Shown in pieces: positions 26,110 through 35,921 of a stretch of DNA of 64,000 bases. Both the position numbers and the translations under genes were made by a program. The notes under the pieces were generated by a model. It did not search any database and was not told the origin of the DNA. It saw only the letters and a list, made by a program, of their open reading frames with translations. Origin of the DNA: Comamonas sp. JUb58 (GTDB lineage: Bacteria > Pseudomonadota > Gammaproteobacteria > Burkholderiales > Burkholderiaceae_C); NCBI RefSeq assembly GCF_004364775.1, contig NZ_SOAL01000022.1, positions 34,448 to 98,447 on the forward strand, written 5' to 3'. Positions within the stretch are counted from its first letter, which is position 1. Every line of letters begins with the position of its first letter.

Positions 26110-27540
26110 GTGAATCAGAACGATTTGGTCATCTACGTCTGGGAAGGCCAAGCGGACATTGCGGAGCGGGTCGAGCGCTGCATGGTCAACTTGGATGTGG
26201 ACGTGGTGCGCGCCGATGGCCTGACCCTGTCGCCGATGGCGGCACAAGGGGGCAATGCCGTTGCCGTGGTGAGTGTGTCGGTGCTGGAAGGTGCGCGCTT
26301 TACGCGCCAGGGGATCGAGGGCAATTTTGGCGGCATGCCGGTGCTGTGGGTCAGCGCCAAGCCGCGTGGCGAAGGACCGGGCACCTATGCCACCGAGTAC
26401 TCCCATGTGCTGCCCTTTGACTTTACCGGCGCCGAGCTGCGGGCCATGCTGGTGCGCATCGTGCGGCGCCTGCAAAGCACCAGGCACAGGCAGCCGCGTG
26501 CTGACGACATCATCGCCGAGGCCGAGGTCATGCTGGCCCTGCTGCGCGATGTGGACACTTTTGCCGACTGCGAGCACAGCGTGCTGATCTTTGGCGAGAC
26601 GGGCACCGGCAAGGAGCGCATTGCCGAGCGCCTGCATGAGCGCAACACGCACTACGGCCAGGGGCCCTTTGTCGTGGTCAACTGCGGCGCCATCCCCGAT
26701 GGCCTGTTTGAGTCGCTGTTCTTTGGCCATGCCAAGGGCTCGTTCACCGGTGCTGTAACGGCACACAAGGGATTTTTTGAGCAGGCCAATGGCGGCACCT
26801 TGTTTCTGGACGAAATCGCCGACCTGCCGCTGTACCAGCAGGTCAAGCTGCTGCGCGTGCTGGAAGAGCGCACGGTCACCCGGCTGGGTGCCACCTCGCC
26901 GGTGGCGCTGGATTTCCGGCTGGTGGCGGCCACCAACAAATCGCTGCGCGAGCTGGTGCATGCCGGGCGCTTCCGGGCCGATCTGTTCTTTCGCCTGGCG
27001 GTGATCGAGCTGCAGATGCCCAGCCTGGAAGAGCGCGGTGAGGCCGACAAGCTGGCCATCTTCAACAGCATCCTGCGCAAGGTGGTGGGTGAGGAAATGA
27101 TGGAGCGCCTGGGCGGGCCGCCCATGTTCATCCTGGATGCGATTGCGCAGATGTACTTTCCCGGCAATGTGCGCGAGCTGCGCAACCTGGCCGAGCGCAT
27201 TGGCGTGGCCGCCCGCCAAACCCAGGACTGGCATGCCGGTGGCGCCACCGAGCGCCTGCTGCAGCAGGCCCAGAGCCTGTCAGCCACCACCTTTCCACTG
27301 GAGCCCCATGCCGCCGAGCCGCTGCTGGCCGACCGCAGCAACTGGGATCTGGAGGAGCGCAACCGCATCATCGAAGCACTGCACGCCAATGCTTGGAAGC
27401 GCCAGAACACCGCGCAGCAGCTGGGCATCAGTCGCAAGGTGCTGTGGGAGAAGATGCGCAAGTACCAGATCTCGGACGGCGAACCGCTGGTGCCCCTGGC
27501 ACGGGCGGCCGCGCAAGCCAACGACAACCTGCCCCTGTGA
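26110..27540 (+). CDS. Sigma-54-dependent transcriptional activator (NtrC family)
   Basis: This 476-residue regulator has a degenerate receiver-like N-terminal domain (about 1-125), so phosphorylation control is doubtful. An AAA+ domain has Walker A GETGTGKE (about 162-169), a sigma-54 contact loop GSFTGA (about 210-215, Ser replacing the usual Ala of GAFTGA), Walker B 'GGTLFLDEI' and '[11 protein letters not shown]'. A Fis-type helix-turn-helix follows (about 415-452, '[17 protein letters not shown]'). The start is GTG 26110. It closes the Tad gene string, and the nearest visible sigma-54 promoter is that of the giant protein (338-353). Control of that promoter or of the pilus genes is a reasonable inference. 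Confidence 0.9.
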   Translation: MNQNDLVIYVWEGQADIAERVERCMVNLDVDVVRADGLTLSPMAAQGGNAVAVVSVSVLEGARFTRQGIEGNFGGMPVLWVSAKPRGEGPGTYATEYSHVLPFDFTGAELRAMLVRIVRRLQSTRHRQPRADDIIAEAEVMLALLRDVDTFADCEHSVLIFGETGTGKERIAERLHERNTHYGQGPFVVVNCGAIPDGLFESLFFGHAKGSFTGAVTAHKGFFEQANGGTLFLDEIADLPLYQQVKLLRVLEERTVTRLGATSPVALDFRLVAATNKSLRELVHAGRFRADLFFRLAVIELQMPSLEERGEADKLAIFNSILRKVVGEEMMERLGGPPMFILDAIAQMYFPGNVRELRNLAERIGVAARQTQDWHAGGATERLLQQAQSLSATTFPLEPHAAEPLLADRSNWDLEERNRIIEALHANAWKRQNTAQQLGISRKVLWEKMRKYQISDGEPLVPLARAAAQANDNLPL

Positions 27541-27566
27541 CCCTGCAAACCCAGCCTTTGCCGACC

Positions 27567-28835
27567 ATGATAGACATACCCCTGATCGTTTTTGTAGGCG
27601 CGGTGTACCCGAGCCAGTACAGCCTGCTGTGCAGCCACCTGCGTGCCCAGGGCCTGGCGGACGCCTGGTTCATGACCACACCCGGCCACAAGGCCAACCA
27701 TGAAAAGCACTGCGACCACCTGCTGTCCTTCCAGCCCGATGGCCTGATCGTCGGCCCGCAGAGCTACTACTACTCGGACAAGGTCGAGCGCTCGGCGCGC
27801 ATCTGCCGGGGCGTGCTCAAGGCGCTGGAAGACTTTGAGGCTGCGCAAGGCCGCAAGATCGATGTGGTGGTGGCCCATTCGCTCTGGGGCGCGCCCAACT
27901 GGCTGTATGGCGAGCTGGACGCCGCCATCATCAGCTACATCGAGTTCCCCAGCTACCTGGCGCATGGCTGGGATGCCGCCTACCCGCCCGACCAGGCCCA
28001 GCGCCTGGGCGACCGCAACACCGAGATGCTGAGCTTTCACCAGGTGCTGTGTAGCGACCTGACCATTGTGCCCAGCGCCTATGCGCGCTCGATGTTCCCG
28101 CCGCTGCTGCAGGACCGGGTGGCGGTGCAGTTCGAGGGCTTTGACATCCAGCCGCCGCTGCGCAATTTTGGCGCGGCCGGCGATGCAGCGGACGGTACCC
28201 AAAAGCCTTTCACCATCGCGTTCTCGGCGCGCGATCTGTCGAGTGCCAAGGGCTTTGAGACCTATATCCGGCTGGTGGACCGCATGGTGCACGAAGGCGA
28301 TGGCCAGAACACGCGCTTTATCGCCATTGGCGATGCCAAGGCCTCCACCTATGGCTATGAACAGCAATGGGTGGAGCGGCGCTACGGCGGCAAGGTGGAG
28401 AGTTTTCGCGACCACCTGCTCAAGGTCTACCCGGCGGCCGATGTGATCGAGTTCCCCGGCCACCTGCCCTATGACCAGTTCTCGGCGCTGCTGGCCGAGG
28501 TCGATCTCTTCCTCTACCCACTGCGCTATGGCGTGGCCAACTGGGGCCTGATGGAGATCCTGGCGCGCGGCGGCTGTGTGATTGGCTCCAACTGGGGCTT
28601 CGCGCCCGAGCTGATTGCCCACAACGTCAATGGCCTCTTGCTGCCTGACAACGACGACGACTGGATCCAGGCGATACGGCAGCTGCGCAAGGACCCGGCC
28701 CGGCGCCAGCGCTATGCACAGGCCGCGCTGGAGACCGGCAAGGCCTACCATATCGCCAAGGTGGCGCCCCGCTTCATGGCGCTGTTTGAGCGGGCGATGG
28801 CCAACCGCAAGGCGCAGCTGGTGGCGCCGCGCTGA
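27567..28835 (+). CDS. Glycosyltransferase, GT4-like
   Basis: The product has about 422 residues with a two-domain GT-B layout. The C-terminal domain has the nucleotide-sugar binding region 'ANWGLMEILARGGCVIGSNWGFAPELI', typical of GT family 4. The N-terminal half has 'SHLRAQGLADAWFMTTPGHKAN'. No signal peptide is seen, so it acts in the cytoplasm or at the membrane. The start is uncertain: ATG 27567 has no clear ribosome-binding site, and GTG 27537 overlaps the regulator stop. It lies directly after the Tad regulator on the same strand, so it may glycosylate a pilus or surface component, but a polysaccharide role is equally possible. Confidence 0.8.
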   Translation: MIDIPLIVFVGAVYPSQYSLLCSHLRAQGLADAWFMTTPGHKANHEKHCDHLLSFQPDGLIVGPQSYYYSDKVERSARICRGVLKALEDFEAAQGRKIDVVVAHSLWGAPNWLYGELDAAIISYIEFPSYLAHGWDAAYPPDQAQRLGDRNTEMLSFHQVLCSDLTIVPSAYARSMFPPLLQDRVAVQFEGFDIQPPLRNFGAAGDAADGTQKPFTIAFSARDLSSAKGFETYIRLVDRMVHEGDGQNTRFIAIGDAKASTYGYEQQWVERRYGGKVESFRDHLLKVYPAADVIEFPGHLPYDQFSALLAEVDLFLYPLRYGVANWGLMEILARGGCVIGSNWGFAPELIAHNVNGLLLPDNDDDWIQAIRQLRKDPARRQRYAQAALETGKAYHIAKVAPRFMALFERAMANRKAQLVAPR

Positions 28836-28848
28836 CCGGGGCTGTTGT

Positions 28849-29550
28849 CTAGGCCGCTTGCTTCCAACGCGCGAAGCCCTGTGCGCGCAATGCACAGGCC
28901 GGGCATTCGCCGCAGCCATAGCCCCAGTCATGGCGCTCACTGCGGTCGCCCTTGTAGCAGGTGTGCGTGTCTTCCTGTACCAGGGCGGTCAAGGCGTCGC
29001 CGCCCAGGTCTTGCGCCAGCTGCCAGGTCGCGCCCTTGTCGATCCACATCAAGGGCGTCTCCACCACCAGTTGCCGGCCCAGGCCCAGGCTGAGCGCCAC
29101 CTGCATGGCCTTCATCGTGTTGTCGCGGCAGTCGGGGTAGCCGGAGAAATCGGTCTCGCACATGCCGCCGACCAGCACCGTGCACTGGCGGCGGTAGGCC
29201 ACGGCAGAGGCCAAGGTCAGGAACACCAGGTTGCGCGCCGGCACAAAGGTATTGGGCAGGCCATCGGCCTGGTAGGCCAGCGCGGCATCGCTGGTCAGCG
29301 CCGTGTCGCTGATCTGGCCGAGCACATCGATGTTCAGCAGGTGGTCATCCCCCAGCTTTGCCGCCCACTGCGGGAACTGCGCGCGCAGATTAGCCAGCAC
29401 GGTGCCGCGACATTCCAGCTCCACCCGGTGGTTCTGGCCGTAGTCGAAGCCAATCGTTTCGACATGGGCATAACGGCTCAAAGCCCAAGCCAGGCAGACG
29501 GTGGAATCCTGTCCACCCGAAAAAAGTACCAGCGCCTTGGCGTCTTGCAT
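28849..29550 (-). CDS. queC: 7-cyano-7-deazaguanine synthase QueC
   Basis: This 233-residue ATP-dependent enzyme converts 7-carboxy-7-deazaguanine to preQ0 in queuosine biosynthesis. The PP-loop SGGQDST lies near residue 12. '[15 protein letters not shown]' and the C-terminal zinc Cys set ('[22 protein letters not shown]') are all present. The length fits E. coli QueC (231). I start at ATG 29550, which has GGAG upstream, rather than 29565. It is convergent with the glycosyltransferase, with 13 bases between the stops. No other queuosine gene and no preQ1 riboswitch were seen nearby. Confidence 0.95.
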   Translation of the reverse strand: MQDAKALVLFSGGQDSTVCLAWALSRYAHVETIGFDYGQNHRVELECRGTVLANLRAQFPQWAAKLGDDHLLNIDVLGQISDTALTSDAALAYQADGLPNTFVPARNLVFLTLASAVAYRRQCTVLVGGMCETDFSGYPDCRDNTMKAMQVALSLGLGRQLVVETPLMWIDKGATWQLAQDLGGDALTALVQEDTHTCYKGDRSERHDWGYGCGECPACALRAQGFARWKQAA

Positions 29551-29602
29551 GCTGCGCTTCTCCATCCATCAAAAATCTAAAAACCAGGCTTGTATTGGCA
29601 AT

Positions 29603-30001
29603 CTAGCTGCGCTCGCCCCAGGCCGTGCTGGCATCAGTCAGCGCGTCGCTGCGCGTGGCTGAGAGTATCGCGTCGAGCAGACCGGGAAAGCGGGCATCGA
29701 GGTCCTCGCGCCGCAGCGACAGCAGGTTTTCGCGCCCCGCAGGGCGCTGCCAGATCACGCCGCTGCTGCGCAGCACGCGCCAGTGGTGCGTCATCGTGGA
29801 CTTGGTCTGGTCGCGCAGCAGCGCCGTGCAGCTGCGCTCCTGGCCATCGGCCAGCACACGCACCACCGCCAGCCGGGTGGGGTTGCCCAGGGCGGTGAGC
29901 ACATTTTCCAGATGGATCTGTGCCGCTTCAGGGTGGTGAGGAATCATCGGGGTCCAAGCGCCACAGTGGCGCACATCGATCGACCCGTCAGGCCGGGTCA
30001 T
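29603..30001 (-). CDS. ArsR-type winged-helix regulator
   Basis: The product has 132 residues with one winged-helix domain: 'LENVLTALGNPTRLAVVRVLADGQERS', a recognition helix around 'KSTMTHHWRVLRSSGVI', and wing 'GRENLLSLRREDLDARFPGLL'. No Cys-pair metal site of classical ArsR/SmtB is seen, so it may sense something other than metal. ATG 30001 was preferred to the far upstream 30082. It is divergent from fusA across a 235-bp region and followed by queC, with no obvious target other than itself. Confidence 0.82.
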   Translation of the reverse strand: MTRPDGSIDVRHCGAWTPMIPHHPEAAQIHLENVLTALGNPTRLAVVRVLADGQERSCTALLRDQTKSTMTHHWRVLRSSGVIWQRPAGRENLLSLRREDLDARFPGLLDAILSATRSDALTDASTAWGERS

Positions 30002-30236
30002 TGCCAAAGGGCGCCATTCTGCCTGCGTCTGCAGACCAGTCAGCCCGAATGGCGCTATTGTCCCCAAACCGCCAATACCCATGACGACAGTACGATTGTC
30101 TTCGTACTATTAATATCACTCTTTTCTGGCCCTGTGCCGGTGCTGTCTTGAAGGCGCCGGATGTCGCAAAGTGGGAGCGCACAGGGCTGTAACACGCAGC
30201 TGAATCCGGCTGAAAAACCGACCCAAGGAGGTCAAC

Positions 30237-32348
30237 ATGGCCCGCCATACCCCCATAGAACGCTATCGCAACATCGGCATCTCTGCGCACATCGATGCCG
30301 GAAAAACCACGACGACCGAGCGCATCCTGTTCTATACCGGGGTGAGCCACAAGCTGGGCGAGGTGCATGACGGCGCCGCCACGATGGACTGGATGGCCCA
30401 GGAGCAAGAGCGCGGCATCACGATCACCTCGGCAGCGACAACGGCCTTCTGGTCGGGCATGGAACGCAACTTCCCGGCCCACCGCATCAACATCATCGAC
30501 ACCCCCGGTCACGTGGACTTCACGATCGAGGTCGAGCGCTCCATGCGCGTGCTCGACGGCGCCGTCATGGTCTATGACTCGGTGGGCGGCGTGCAGCCGC
30601 AGTCGGAAACCGTCTGGCGCCAGGCCAACAAGTACAAGGTGCCACGGCTGGCCTTCGTCAACAAGATGGACCGCATTGGTGCAGACTTCTTCCGCGTGCG
30701 CCAGATGATGGTGGACCGCCTGAAGGCCAACCCCGTGCCCATCGTGATCCCGATTGGCGCCGAGGCCGAGTTCTCCGGCGTGATCGATCTGATCAAGATG
30801 AAGGCCATCATCTGGGACGAGGCCTCGCAGGGCATGAAGTTCGAGTACCGGGACATCCCCGCCGAGCTGCAGGCCTCTGCGCAAGAGTGGCGCACCAAGA
30901 TGGTGGAAGCCGCGGCCGAAGCCAGCGAAGCGCTGACCGACAAGTACCTGAACGATGGTGACCTGCCTGAGGCCGATATCATTGCGGGCTTGCGCCTGCG
31001 CACGATTGCGACGGAGATCCAGCCCATGCTGTGTGGCTCGGCCTTCAAGAACAAGGGTGTGCAGCGCTTGCTGGACGCCGTGGTCGAGCTCATGCCGTCG
31101 CCACTGGATGTGCCTGCGGTGACCGGCCACAGCGAAGACGAGAACGACAGCACGGTGCTGACGCGCCGCGCTGACGACGGCGAGAAGTTCTCTGCCCTCG
31201 CCTTCAAGCTGATGACCGACCCGTTTGTGGGCCAGCTGACCTTTGTGCGCGTCTACTCCGGCGTGCTCAGCAAGGGCGACCTGGTCTACAACCCGATCCG
31301 TGGCCGCAAGGAGCGCATTGGCCGCATCGTGCAGATGCATGCCAATGAGCGCCAGGAAATCGATGAGATCCGCGCCGGCGACATTGCCGCCTGCGTGGGC
31401 CTCAAAGAGGTGACGACCGGAGAGACCTTGAGCGACCCGAGCGCGCCCATCATCCTGGAGCGCATGTCCTTCCCTGAGCCCGTGATTGCGCAAGCGATCG
31501 AGCCCAAGACCAAGGCCGACCAGGAAAAGATGGGCATCGCCCTGTCGCGCCTGGCCGCCGAGGACCCTTCGTTCCGCGTGCGCACCGATGAGGAATCGGG
31601 CCAGACCATCATCGCCGGCATGGGCGAGCTGCATCTGGAGATCATCGTGGACCGGATGAAGCGGGAGTTCAACGTGGAAGCCAATGTGGGCAAGCCCCAG
31701 GTGTCCTACCGCGAGACCATCCGCAACACGGTCAAGGATGTGGACGGCAAGTTTGTGCGCCAGTCGGGCGGCAAGGGCCAGTATGGCCATGTGGTCTTCA
31801 CGCTGGAGCCGATGGAGTCCGGCGAAGGCTTTGCCTTTGTCGACGAGATCAAGGGCGGTGTGGTGCCACGCGAGTACATCCCTGCCGTGGAGAAGGGGGT
31901 GCGCGAGGCGCTGACGACCGGCGTGCTGGCCGGCTACCCGGTGGTGGATGTGCGCGTGCGCCTGACCTTTGGTTCGTACCACGATGTGGACTCGTCCGAG
32001 CAGGCCTTCAAGATGGCGGCCATCTTCGGCTTCAAGGAAGGCATGAAGAAGGCCAACCCGGTCATCCTGGAGCCGATGATGGCGGTCGAGGTGGAAACGC
32101 CGGAGGACTATGCCGGCACCGTGATGGGCGACCTGTCGTCACGCCGGGGCATGGTGCAGGGCATGGACGACATCGCCGGTGGCGGCAAGAGCATCAAGGC
32201 CGAGGTCCCCTTGTCCGAGATGTTTGGCTATGCCACGCAGCTGCGCTCGATGACGCAGGGCCGTGCCACCTACACGATGGAGTTCAAGCGCTACACCGAA
32301 GCGCCTGCCCATGTGGTGGCGGGCATTGCGACCCGGTCGAACCGCTAA
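30237..32348 (+). CDS. fusA: Elongation factor G
   Basis: This 703-residue translational GTPase drives ribosome translocation and, with RRF, ribosome recycling. G1 '[12 protein letters not shown]' (17-28), G3 'DTPGH' (about 88) and G4 'NKMD' (about 142) are intact, and domains II-V follow at full length, including '[11 protein letters not shown]' of domain IV. A near-perfect Shine-Dalgarno AAGGAGGT lies at 30225-30232. It stands alone, without rpsL, rpsG or tuf, and ends at a strong terminator. This suggests a second EF-G copy besides the str-operon one, as is common in Burkholderiales; the other copy is outside this window. Confidence 0.96.
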   Translation: MARHTPIERYRNIGISAHIDAGKTTTTERILFYTGVSHKLGEVHDGAATMDWMAQEQERGITITSAATTAFWSGMERNFPAHRINIIDTPGHVDFTIEVERSMRVLDGAVMVYDSVGGVQPQSETVWRQANKYKVPRLAFVNKMDRIGADFFRVRQMMVDRLKANPVPIVIPIGAEAEFSGVIDLIKMKAIIWDEASQGMKFEYRDIPAELQASAQEWRTKMVEAAAEASEALTDKYLNDGDLPEADIIAGLRLRTIATEIQPMLCGSAFKNKGVQRLLDAVVELMPSPLDVPAVTGHSEDENDSTVLTRRADDGEKFSALAFKLMTDPFVGQLTFVRVYSGVLSKGDLVYNPIRGRKERIGRIVQMHANERQEIDEIRAGDIAACVGLKEVTTGETLSDPSAPIILERMSFPEPVIAQAIEPKTKADQEKMGIALSRLAAEDPSFRVRTDEESGQTIIAGMGELHLEIIVDRMKREFNVEANVGKPQVSYRETIRNTVKDVDGKFVRQSGGKGQYGHVVFTLEPMESGEGFAFVDEIKGGVVPREYIPAVEKGVREALTTGVLAGYPVVDVRVRLTFGSYHDVDSSEQAFKMAAIFGFKEGMKKANPVILEPMMAVEVETPEDYAGTVMGDLSSRRGMVQGMDDIAGGGKSIKAEVPLSEMFGYATQLRSMTQGRATYTMEFKRYTEAPAHVVAGIATRSNR

Positions 32349-32396
32349 GGCCTAGGCCTGCCTCAGCAGGCCACGCCCCATAGGCAAGCAAGTCAA

Positions 32397-32434
32397 CAGG
32401 CACACAGCTCCCAAGGCTGTGTGCCTGTTTTTTT
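32397..32434 (+). terminator. Rho-independent terminator of fusA
   Basis: CAGGCACACAGC (32397-32408) pairs perfectly over 12 bp with GCTGTGTGCCTG (32416-32427) around a seven-base loop, followed by seven T (32428-32434). It lies between fusA and the convergent outer-membrane protein gene, 12 bases from the latter's stop. Confidence 0.95.
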
Positions 32435-32445
32435 ATGCGCAGTCC

Positions 32446-33249
32446 TCAAAAGCGCCAGGTGGCACCCAGCAAAGGCCCGGCCATCGTCACGTCGATGCGC
32501 GTACCGCCCCGGCGGTAGTCCAGGGTCAGCACCCGGTAGCCCAGCGAGACAAAGGCTTGCTCGCTCCACTGGTAGTTGACGGTGGCAGCGACCTGGTGCG
32601 TGGCGCGCGAGCCTACGCCAAAGCCCCCCACATCGCCATAGGCCAGGGCTGACCAGCGTGCTGCGATGGGGATATGGGCGCGCAAGCCGAGGACGGGATC
32701 GACAAAGCGCTTTTCTGGCGAGGTCTGCACCAGACCGCCCGCCACATCGACGGAGGCCTTGACGCTCCAGGCGCGCAGGCCCGCCAGCAGATCCAGGTTG
32801 ATATCAGCGTTGGAGACCGCGCGGTAGCCCGCTGCCAAAGTGGCCGAGGCCTGGCGGAAGCTGCCCGATGCCGGCAGGCCAGGCGGCAACTTGCCCGAGC
32901 GCGAACTGGACGAATAGCTGATGTCGCCCAGCAGCACCAGGCGGTCCTTGCGGGCATAGCCGGTCAAAAAGAACGCAGCATCCAGGTCCTTCATCACCTC
33001 GGAAAACGACTTGTCCATCGACACCACACTGCCACCCCGGAAAGGCCGCAGATCACCGCCCACCCCACTGGCCCAGACATAGGGCGTGAGCTGAACAGCC
33101 CAGGCGCCGGTGGCGCCCTCCTCGGCGGGTGCTGGCAGCTGCTGCGCCACAGCGGCCAAGGGCAGGCCTGCGATGGCAGCCAGCGCTGCATGGCGCCAGG
33201 CGTTGGCGCAAAGGCGCACCCGGGGGTGCAAGGTGGAAGACCCTGGCAT
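32446..33249 (-). CDS. Predicted outer-membrane beta-barrel protein
   Basis: This 267-residue protein has a long N-terminal signal region ('HAALAAIAGLPLAAVAQ', cut near residue 36). Alternating polar/hydrophobic strands follow ('VQLTPYVWASGVGG', 'ATLAAGYRAVS'), ending in 'GPLLGATWRF'; a terminal Phe is the usual signal for outer-membrane insertion. The ligand is unknown. It is convergent with fusA, and its start is followed by a 150-bp gap before the LysR gene on the same strand. Confidence 0.8.
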   Translation of the reverse strand: MPGSSTLHPRVRLCANAWRHAALAAIAGLPLAAVAQQLPAPAEEGATGAWAVQLTPYVWASGVGGDLRPFRGGSVVSMDKSFSEVMKDLDAAFFLTGYARKDRLVLLGDISYSSSSRSGKLPPGLPASGSFRQASATLAAGYRAVSNADINLDLLAGLRAWSVKASVDVAGGLVQTSPEKRFVDPVLGLRAHIPIAARWSALAYGDVGGFGVGSRATHQVAATVNYQWSEQAFVSLGYRVLTLDYRRGGTRIDVTMAGPLLGATWRF

Positions 33250-33400
33250 CGCTATCCCTCCATCTGCCCGCCCGGTAGTCCCGGGCAGCTTGTTTGATTA
33301 ATAAAACAACTTATAGATCGAACAAATCATCGCACGGATTCGCGGCCATGCACAGCGATGGCAGAGCGCGATAACCAGCCCACCGGGCCGGGCCGGGCCG

Positions 33401-34291
33401 CTAAGCTACATGCGCAAAGCGCTCGGCCAGCCAGTCGATGAACACGCGCACCCGTGCCGAAGGCTGGCGGCTGTAGGGATGGAGTACCGACACTGGCATA
33501 GGAGGTGGAGGCAGATCGGGCAGCACCTCCAGCAACACACCCTCTTCCAGCGCCTGGGCAATGCGGTAGCGCGGCACCTGCACCATGCCTAAGCCCGCCA
33601 AGGCCGCACCGGTATACAGATCGGCGCCGTTGACGGTAATGCTGGGTTTGAGGCGCCGCTCCACCACCTGCTTGCCCACACAAAACTCCAGCGCCACCGG
33701 CCGGCCCGTGGCGCTGGACACATAGGCCACCGCCGCATGCTGGGGCAGCTCATCCAGCGACGCGGGCAGGCCATGGCGCTCGGCATAGGCCCGGCTGACC
33801 ACGGTCACCTGGCGCAGCGAGGCGACCTGGCGCCCGATCAGCGATGAGCTTTGCAGGCTGCCGGCCCGCAGCACGCAGTCCACCCCTTCGCGCACCAGGT
33901 CCACCAGGCGGTCGTCTTCGGCCATGTGCAGCTGCACCTCGGGGTAGCGGTCGGCAAAGTCGCCCAGGTGCGGCATCACAAAATAGCGCGCCAAGGTGCC
34001 CTGCAGGTTGACCCGCAGCAAGCCCTGCGGCGGGGCATGGCGAAAGGCGCTTTCCGCCTCCTGCAGATCGGCCAGCAGCCGGGTGCAGCGGCGGTAATAG
34101 TCCTCGCCCTCAGGCGTCAAGCGCACCTGGCGTGTGGTGCGGTCCAGCAGGCGGGCGCCCACGCGGGCCTCCAGCCGCTGAACCAGGTTGGTCACCGTGG
34201 CGCGCGGGATCTGCAGGTCGTCCGACGCCTGCGCAAAGCTGCTGCGGTCGGCCACCCGCACAAATACCTGCATTTCCTGAAAACGGTCCAT
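33401..34291 (-). CDS. LysR-family transcriptional regulator
   Basis: This 296-residue protein has an N-terminal winged helix (residues 1-60, 'VADRSSFAQASDDLQIPRAT', 'LVQRLEARVGARLLDRTTR') and a periplasmic-binding-like effector domain. I start at ATG 34291 ('MDRFQEMQVFVRVAD'), the classic LysR beginning, rather than six codons upstream. It is divergent from an SDR oxidoreductase across 131 bp, the usual arrangement for a LysR regulator and its target. The effector is unknown. Confidence 0.92.
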   Translation of the reverse strand: MDRFQEMQVFVRVADRSSFAQASDDLQIPRATVTNLVQRLEARVGARLLDRTTRQVRLTPEGEDYYRRCTRLLADLQEAESAFRHAPPQGLLRVNLQGTLARYFVMPHLGDFADRYPEVQLHMAEDDRLVDLVREGVDCVLRAGSLQSSSLIGRQVASLRQVTVVSRAYAERHGLPASLDELPQHAAVAYVSSATGRPVALEFCVGKQVVERRLKPSITVNGADLYTGAALAGLGMVQVPRYRIAQALEEGVLLEVLPDLPPPPMPVSVLHPYSRQPSARVRVFIDWLAERFAHVA

Positions 34292-34422
34292 TGCAACCCT
34301 GCCGCGCAAAAGCAGCGTAGATTATTAAAGTAAACCGAATTATAAAATTCAAATCAGGGTAATGATCTTTTGAATGGAATAGTGAAAAATCCATCCATCC
34401 CATCAACGACAGGAAAGCAGAC

Positions 34423-35160
34423 ATGACCAAGTCCAACTCCATTGCCCTCATCACCGGCGCATCGCGCGGCATCGGTGCCACCATTGCCCGCCGCCTGGCC
34501 CAAGAAGGCCATGCCATCGCCATCAACTACGCCAACAACGCCCAAGAGGCAGACGCACTGGCCCAGGCGCTGGTGCAAGAAGGTGGCCAGGCGACGGCCA
34601 TCCGTGCCGATATCTCGCAGGCAGACCAGGTCCAGGCCATGTTCAGCGCCGTCGAGCAGCAACTGGGCAAGATTGATGTGCTCGTCAACAATGCCGGCGT
34701 GCTGACCACCAGCACCCTGGCCGAGACCAGCGATGCGCTGTTTGCCAAGACCTTTGCGATCAACACCCAGGGCGTGTTCAACACCTTGCGCGAAGCAGCC
34801 ACGCGCCTCAATGACGGCGGGCGCATCATCAACCTCTCCACCACCGCATTGGCCCTGAACATGCCCGGCTATGCCATCTACAACGGCAGCAAGGCAGCGG
34901 TGGAGGCCTTCACCCGCGTGTTTGCCAAGGAGCTGCGCGGCCGCCAAATCACCGTCAATGCAGTGGCCCCGGGCCCGGTCGCCACCGAGTTGTTTTTTGC
35001 CGGCAAGAGCGAGGCCCAGATCGAACACTTTGCAAAGATGCCCCCGCTGGAGCGCCTGGGCGAGCCCGAAGACATCGCCGCCGTGGTCGCCTTTCTGGCG
35101 AGCAAGAACGCTGGCTGGGTCAATGGCCAGGTGCTGCGCGCCAATGGCGGTATTGCTTAA
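34423..35160 (+). CDS. SDR-family oxidoreductase
   Basis: This 245-residue short-chain dehydrogenase has the NAD(P)-binding motif GASRGIGA (about 10-17), 'NNAGV', catalytic Ser in 'LSTTALA' and Tyr/Lys in 'YNGSK', and 'PGPVATELFF'. The length and end 'VNGQVLRANGGIA' fit FabG-like reductases. The substrate is unknown. It is probably controlled by the divergent LysR gene. Its stop overlaps the end of the phosphopantetheinyl transferase gene on the opposite strand by four bases. Confidence 0.92.
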   Translation: MTKSNSIALITGASRGIGATIARRLAQEGHAIAINYANNAQEADALAQALVQEGGQATAIRADISQADQVQAMFSAVEQQLGKIDVLVNNAGVLTTSTLAETSDALFAKTFAINTQGVFNTLREAATRLNDGGRIINLSTTALALNMPGYAIYNGSKAAVEAFTRVFAKELRGRQITVNAVAPGPVATELFFAGKSEAQIEHFAKMPPLERLGEPEDIAAVVAFLASKNAGWVNGQVLRANGGIA

Positions 35161-35906
35161 ACCGCTGACTCAGCCACCAGGCCCAGGCAAAAGCGCTGGG
35201 CCGCAGGCAGCGGCAGATCGGACTGCGCATGCAGCGCCCAGTGCGCGACGGGGCTGCCGGTGCATACCGACACCATCGCCGCTTGGCCGGCGGGCGTCGT
35301 TGTCGCCCATGCCCAGGCATGGGCACTGCCGTCCACAGCGCCCTGCACGGCTGCAGCGGGGGCCGGCAGGCAGGCCAGACGCGGCAGCATGGCAAAGTCC
35401 ACCCCCGTGCCGCGCTGCTTGAACCAGGCCTCCTTCAAACTCCAGAGCTGCACAAAGCGCTGCTGGCACTGTGCAAGGTCGGCGATCTGCGCCAGCTCCT
35501 TGCGCTGCTCCGGTGTGCAGGCTAGCTGGGCCAGGTCGGCGATGGCGCTGGCCGGCTTGCGGGTGACCAGCTCCATATCGATGCCCACCGGTTCAGGCGC
35601 CAGCGCGCAGGCAATCCAGCCATGGCTGTGGGACAGTGACAAATGCAAGCCCGCGCCTGTGCTTGCTGAAAGACGCGGCGGCTGCCCGGCCGGCGCCTCC
35701 AGCGGCCAAGCGGCAACCTCTTCCTGGTCGCCCGCCAGCAGCAACCGCAGCGCATAGCGGCAGGCGATGAACTCGGCGCGCCGCGCTGGTGCCGCCATCT
35801 GCGCCAGGCGCGTCTGCTCCGAGGCGCTCAGCCACTGCGGAGGAGCGCTGGCCTGCAGCGCGCCCTCCAACGATGCCTGCGAGACCAGCAGCAGCCGATG
35901 GGTCAT
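35157..35906 (-). CDS. 4'-phosphopantetheinyl transferase (aryl polyene cluster)
   Basis: This 249-residue Sfp-type enzyme transfers the phosphopantetheine arm from CoA to the cluster's acyl carrier proteins. The family motifs 'VGIDME' (Mg2+ binding) and 'WSLKEAWFKQ' are intact. It is the last gene of the aryl polyene operon, playing the part assigned to ApeB in E. coli. The extra N- and C-terminal regions make it about the size of Sfp. Confidence 0.9.
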   Translation of the reverse strand: MTHRLLLVSQASLEGALQASAPPQWLSASEQTRLAQMAAPARRAEFIACRYALRLLLAGDQEEVAAWPLEAPAGQPPRLSASTGAGLHLSLSHSHGWIACALAPEPVGIDMELVTRKPASAIADLAQLACTPEQRKELAQIADLAQCQQRFVQLWSLKEAWFKQRGTGVDFAMLPRLACLPAPAAAVQGAVDGSAHAWAWATTTPAGQAAMVSVCTGSPVAHWALHAQSDLPLPAAQRFCLGLVAESAV

Positions 35907-35921
35907 GCGGGCGACCTTGCG

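Noticed and set aside
28835..29600. preQ1 riboswitch next to queC
   Set aside because: The region upstream of queC is only about 50 bases to the next gene, and no preQ1-type pseudoknot pattern is visible.
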